Shown piece after piece: positions 46,201-52,200 of a stretch of 64,000 bases of DNA (its first letter is position 1; every line of letters starts with the position of its first letter). The stretch is from Trichobilharzia regenti. Lineage: Eukaryota > Platyhelminthes > Trematoda > Strigeidida > Schistosomatidae. Below the pieces are notes generated by a model, which saw only the letters and a list, made by a program, of their open reading frames with translations, was not told the origin of the DNA and made no database searches. A program made the translations under genes and the position numbers. The DNA is taken from the NCBI GenBank assembly GCA_944472135.2, contig OX235270.1, positions 131,793,632 to 131,857,631 of the forward strand, written 5' to 3'.

Positions 46201-49200
46201 GGTGGTGTGAGGTTACTAGCCCCACACTCAGTCCTCCCTCTTTACCCGGGCTTGGAACCGGCTAGAAAACTAGCGAGCTGGTAAACTAGGCGAGGTTATG
46301 GAAGAGATCGTGTGAGAAAGAGATGAGAGAGTTTTGTCAGTCGTGGACCCAGCTGAAGAGGACGGCGGAGAACAGAACAAAGTGGAGATGTGTTGTTGAA
46401 GCCTTATGTTCCACTTGAAACTCAAGGGAATAATATATAATATAATATATACTAAAGAATGCTTATCTAACCTTTATATCGCTATCTTAGTAAAGGGGTT
46501 AGATCCTCATTATTTTCTCCCATTAGCCTTCATCTGTCACAGTTGTTTGTAAGAATCCTAAATCTGTTAAACCTTGTAAGCAAAGCCTAATAACTTTTAT
46601 GTATTCTTTGTACTGCAGAAAAAATGAAGCGTTCTTCAATAGCATACTATTAAAATTACAATCAAGAACGTGGAGTACATTTACAGCTCTATGCTTACTA
46701 CTAAATTAGGAAGTTGATTTTGCAACTGAATAGTGTTATTTGAGAGGAAATTGTTTATCAATTTTGAATCCCAGGAGTCTGTCCCGTGAATTAATCATTC
46801 TTTCGGTTTCACTTTTCAGAGGCTAAAACAATTTCTAGTGGTAAAATCCCCTTTCTAGACTCAAAGAAAAATCCCAAATGTCCTATTTTTTTCTTCAATT
46901 CAACTTCGTTCTCATCTTTTGATTTATTTTTACCTTAGATCCATTTTTAATATGTTTGTCAATAATTAAGTCGAGTTCTAGTGTTTCAATTTTCTCCTGA
47001 CTTTTTAGTCCTAAATTCATTGAATGCACTTGAGTGTAGGTTATATATTCGTGACAATCATAAGGGGATTAACTTAACTAATATGATATCTAAAGTTCTA
47101 GGCCCGATAATCATATGTAGATTAAGTGGTGCTTGGAAGAAACAAACACAAAAAAAAACAGGCAAGCTTTAGACCAGGAAGAGGTCATATCTTCACCTTT
47201 CGACAGATTCTGAAACATTGGCATACTTATCGACGTTCGACAATTGATGTCCGTCTCTCTGTTTGTTTTTGACATAGAACTTTGCATCGATGTGCGGCAG
47301 TTCAAGTCGCCACACTCAATGTAGCTCACAAAGCAAGAGAAGAACGTAGAAGAAATGCATAATAGAGACAGTAAGCAGAGGTGTAAGACAAAGGAAGAAC
47401 AATTATAGTTTCATTGGAAATCATAAGTCACAGGGAGTGGACGCATCTGCACCATCATTAAGAACGATTTTAAGCCATGTCACCAATTGTCTCCAGCCAT
47501 TGGTTTTTACCGTCCCGAGAACCCCAACCCGCCAACCAGTCAGGAAGTTTACACCTTCCTACGTGACTGGCTGGCTTAAACTAACTGTTGTGGATTTCAT
47601 TGACTGATGAATTGATGTTTTAGTTTGACAACCACCATTAGCTCTTTTCCAACCTGACCCTATGATAGCTGACTAACATTGGCCATTGTCGAGGAAGACG
47701 ATGGATGGCTGGGTATGCATGCGTAGTCCATGTCCTAACTATCTCAACCGATGCAGATGCTTCACAGCCTCGTCGATTGATTTCCCCTCCATCCTTAGTT
47801 AGCACTCGACCGATTCTTAACCTCAATATTGCTCACCTTGTTATACCACTTCCCACGGGAGATAGTTTCCCACGCAGGCACCTATGATCAAAGACAGCTA
47901 GGCGGGCTCTTCATGTCTTCTACTTTCAGTGGCCAGGTCTCACTCACAGCCAGCCATAAAGGAGGACGGTTCGGACTGATGAGCAGTACAGACTCCGTTT
48001 GGTCGATAGCCCTCCGGGTATCACATCTACGCCAGAGACGGTATAAACTGGCATATGCGAGACGAGTCTTCTGTATCCATGCTGAGGTCCGATTGGGGAT
48101 CGTTGCAATGTTGAGGACCCAATGGCTGGAGATATGATGGCTGAAAACCCATCTAAATTTTATAGATACATTCACTCTTTGTAGTCCCCCAGATCCATTG
48201 GATTTTCTGTTTCTGTCATCTTTTTCCTCTTTCTCCTGTACATTTATGCGCATTATAGTTTTTTGAATTTCTTTTTTCTCTCTTTATACTAATTTTGATT
48301 GCGTCGGTGGCACAGTGGTTAAAACGCTCGCCGACCATGCACATGGTCCGGGTTTTAATCCCCGACCGACTCACACCTGATATCAATGGTCGACCTGCTA
48401 AATTTGGACTACCGATATCTCATCCTGAAAATTCCATTATGGGTAAATTTTTGTTTGTTTGTTTTGAGTCATCACTCCTACCTGAAATATGGAAAATACT
48501 ACTGCCAATCAAATCAAGTGAAAAATAATGGAACTATATAAATGAAGTTAGGAAGTCGTGTGATTACCTTGATATGATTATGAGCAATAAATTGTGCTCG
48601 AAACGTCATCAGTAAACATTACTGTATAACACTGTGAGACTTTATCAAAACAAACATTTACGCGTAATGGAATTATACTCTACCACAGTGCATAAGTTTT
48701 ATTCTTATATCAATGAAAATTCCTTAGTTGTATCAAAAATACGGCGTGGAATCAAGCTATAATCAAAATTAAAATAGATAAATATATGAGATCTGGCAAC
48801 ACGCGTCTGGCCTGTACTTCTGTGTTAAAGCTCAGTCAGTCACTTAACTGTAATCAATAGACTTCAACATTTGCGTGTTGACAACTGTGGTCTGTGTATT
48901 AAGTAATACATCGAATTTGTTTTATACACATTATCGATGTTGACTCTTGATCTGGAAACCACGGACTAAAACTTTTTTGTTGGTGATTTATAACATCAAA
49001 TACAATATGTATAGAGATATGGGAGTGTCGTATGCATTTTGATTGGACAATAGTATCTAGTGTGATGTGTCTAGTCCTTTCTTTTGGTGCAGATTGAATT
49101 CTATCAGTCAGCTCTGCAATGTGGCCAACATTCTGGGTAGTTCGCCGTCATGGTGCACATTGATTTGATGATAATTAGATGGTTGGAGGCAATCGGCTAC

Positions 49201-52200
49201 TGTCTGTCTGTCTGTTTTCGACATAGAACTTTGCACAAATGTGCGGAAGTTCAAGTCGCCACATTCCGTGTAGCACGCGAAGCAAGAGAAGAAAGTACAA
49301 GAAAAGCATAATAGAAACAGTGAGCAGAGGTGTGAGACAAAGGAGTAATAAAGAAATACAAAACAGTTTCATTGAAGATCATAAGTCACAGGGAGTGGAT
49401 GCATCTGCGCCACTGAGAACGATTTTGAGCCATGTCACCAATTGTTTCCAACCATAGATTTTTACCGTCCCGAGGACCCCAGCCTGGAAGTCTACACCTT
49501 TCTACGTGGCTTAGACCAACTGTTGTGGATTTCATTGACTGATGCCAAGTTTTTGTTTGACCGCCGCTAGCTTTTTTCCAGCCTGACCCTATATCCGCTA
49601 ACATTGCTCGTCGAGGGAGGCGATGGCTTGGCATACGTAACACATGTCCTAACCATCTCAGTCTTTGTAGCTTCACGACTTCGTCGATTGATTTCCCCTG
49701 TTTACCTAGAACTCTACGCCTAACCTCCATGTTGCTCACCTTATTATGCCACTTTACACGGGAAATAGAACGCAGGCACCTATGATCAAAGACAGCTAGT
49801 CTTTTCATGTCTTCCACTCTCAGTGGCCAGGTCTCACAACCATAAAGGAGGACGGAGCGGACTGATGAGCAGTACACCCGCCCTTTGGTCGATAGTCGAA
49901 CATCTCGTCTACGCCAGAGTCGGCGTAAACTAACAAATGCGAAACGAGCCCCTTGTATTCGTGCTGAGATTTCGTCAGAGATCAACCCGTTGGGGCTGAT
50001 GGTACTTCCCAAATAAGTGAAGCGGTCAACGTGCTCTACCACTTCACTTCCTATTTTTAAACTAGGCGTCGATGTAGTCCAGTCCTGTAACATCATCTTG
50101 CATTTGGCGGGAGCGAATCGCATGCCAAACATTCGTAGATTGCGGCTCAAGGTGTTTAGAAGACTCTGCATTTCGTCAGCGTCTTCGCCTAGAAGGACTA
50201 TATCGTCTGCATATTCCAAGTCAACGAGATTATTCCCCGGTAGCAAGTCAATCCCTGAGTCGCTGAAGTCACCTAGGGTTAAGTCCATTAACACATCTAT
50301 GATGAAGTTGAATAGAAAAGGAGATAATGGGCATCCTTGACGGACACCACTGGTCGTCATCAGTTCAGATGACAGCTCGCCGTAAGCCCTCACCTGGCTG
50401 TATGAGTACGAGTAGAGTGCCTTAATCAGTGCAATATATTTTCTCGGAATTCCCTTTACAGCCAAGCATCTCCAGAGAACTTCCCGATCGACAGAGTCGA
50501 ATGCTGCCTTTAGGTCAAGAAATATAATGACTGTTGGACGCCGGTAGGAATGCCTATGTTCTAGAATCTGTCGGAGGGTGAAGATATGATCAATACACCC
50601 TCTTCCTGGTCTAAAGCCTGCCTGGCTCTCTCGTGTTTGTGCTTCCCGAGCACCACTCAGTCTACGCATGATTATTGAGCCTAAGACTTTAGATACTATA
50701 TTAGTCAAGCTAATCCCTCTGTGATTATCACAGGAAGACTTGTCTCCCTTCTTGTATATGGGGATAATCAGTGACTTACACCAACCCGATGGGACTTCTT
50801 CTGATTCCCAGACGCTGCCTAGTACCTCAGTTAATCCGGACAGTAAGCTGTCTCCACCGTACTTAAATACCTCTGGAGTCATTCCATCAGGTCCCGCTGC
50901 TTTGCCTAGTTTCAGATTGGTGACAGCTTTAGTAACCTCAGTTAGTGACGGAGGACCTGTGTTTATATCCCATTCAGGGAGGTGTTGGATGCTCGGAAGG
51001 TTGAGCGTGGCTGTGGGCAAATTAAACTGCTCCTCATAATGCTCTTTCCAACGATCCAGTCGTCTATCCTGGGAGCTAATTATAGTGCCATTTTTTTCCG
51101 AGATTGTCTCACTTATGATTTGTCTTCTCCCACCCGTTTCCCTGATGAGTCCAAAGAGTTGCCTGGTGTTGCCTATCCTCGAAGCTTTCTCCATCTCTTT
51201 GGCTTTTGTCGCCCACCACTGTTCACGGTCCTTGCGGAGACTTTTCGTAAGTTTCCTCTTGTGCAGCTTTCGCTCCTCATTGAATTCGGAGCTCGCCGGA
51301 ATAAGTCTTCTAGCATCTATCAGTTCGGATGAGGCGGTGGAGATCCAGTGGTTTTTACTCACCTTTGGGTTTACCTTATTCACAGCTTTTACAGCTGTAT
51401 CTATGGCTGCCTGGATATTTTTCCAAGCTTCTTCAGGGTGAGCACAGCTGTCGAACACAGATATGTGTTTAGCTAGTTCTTCCTCAAATACGGATTTAGT
51501 TTCCTGATCGAGCTGGGGACGTGATGGTTTTACCGCCAGCTGTTTCCTACGTCCGTTCAGTCGTAAGCACACCCGAGCGCGGACCAGTGCATGGTCGGTA
51601 TCTACGCACGTGTTCCAGAAGGAGCGACAATCTCCTACCGACCCACGCCAACGATAGCTTATTGCTATGTGGTCTATTTGTGTCCAGCGTTGGTTTGATG
51701 AAGGGGGTCTCCAAGTCAAACAGTGTCTCTCCTTGTGTTTAAAGTTAGTGCTTACAAGAAACAAATGATTATCAGAGCAGAACTGTAGGAGACGGTCACC
51801 GTTGTCGGTTCGCTGGCACGGAGCTCCATAGGTGCCACCGACATCCTTCTCAGATTGACACAATTTCCCTACTTGAGCGTTAAAGTCACCAGCTAGAACG
51901 ACTATGTCTGAGCGTTTAGCCTTTCGCACCAAACTAGACAGCTTTTGGTAGAACTCATCCTTCGTTTCATCTGAAGCCTTGCACTTAGGTTTCGTGCTAG
52001 TTGGCGCTCATCATCAAAATATCCACTACAGTCCTACGATAGGTCAATTGCGAGCCTGAATAGCTCAGTGGTAACGTCTCTGACTGCAGCACTGGGTGAC
52101 GCGAGTTTGAATCTCAAAAGGGACATGAGCTCCTTCAAGTTTGCAGATACCCCTTGCTGACTGGTGAGTGCCAACTAGCACGAAACCTAGGCCCAAGAGT

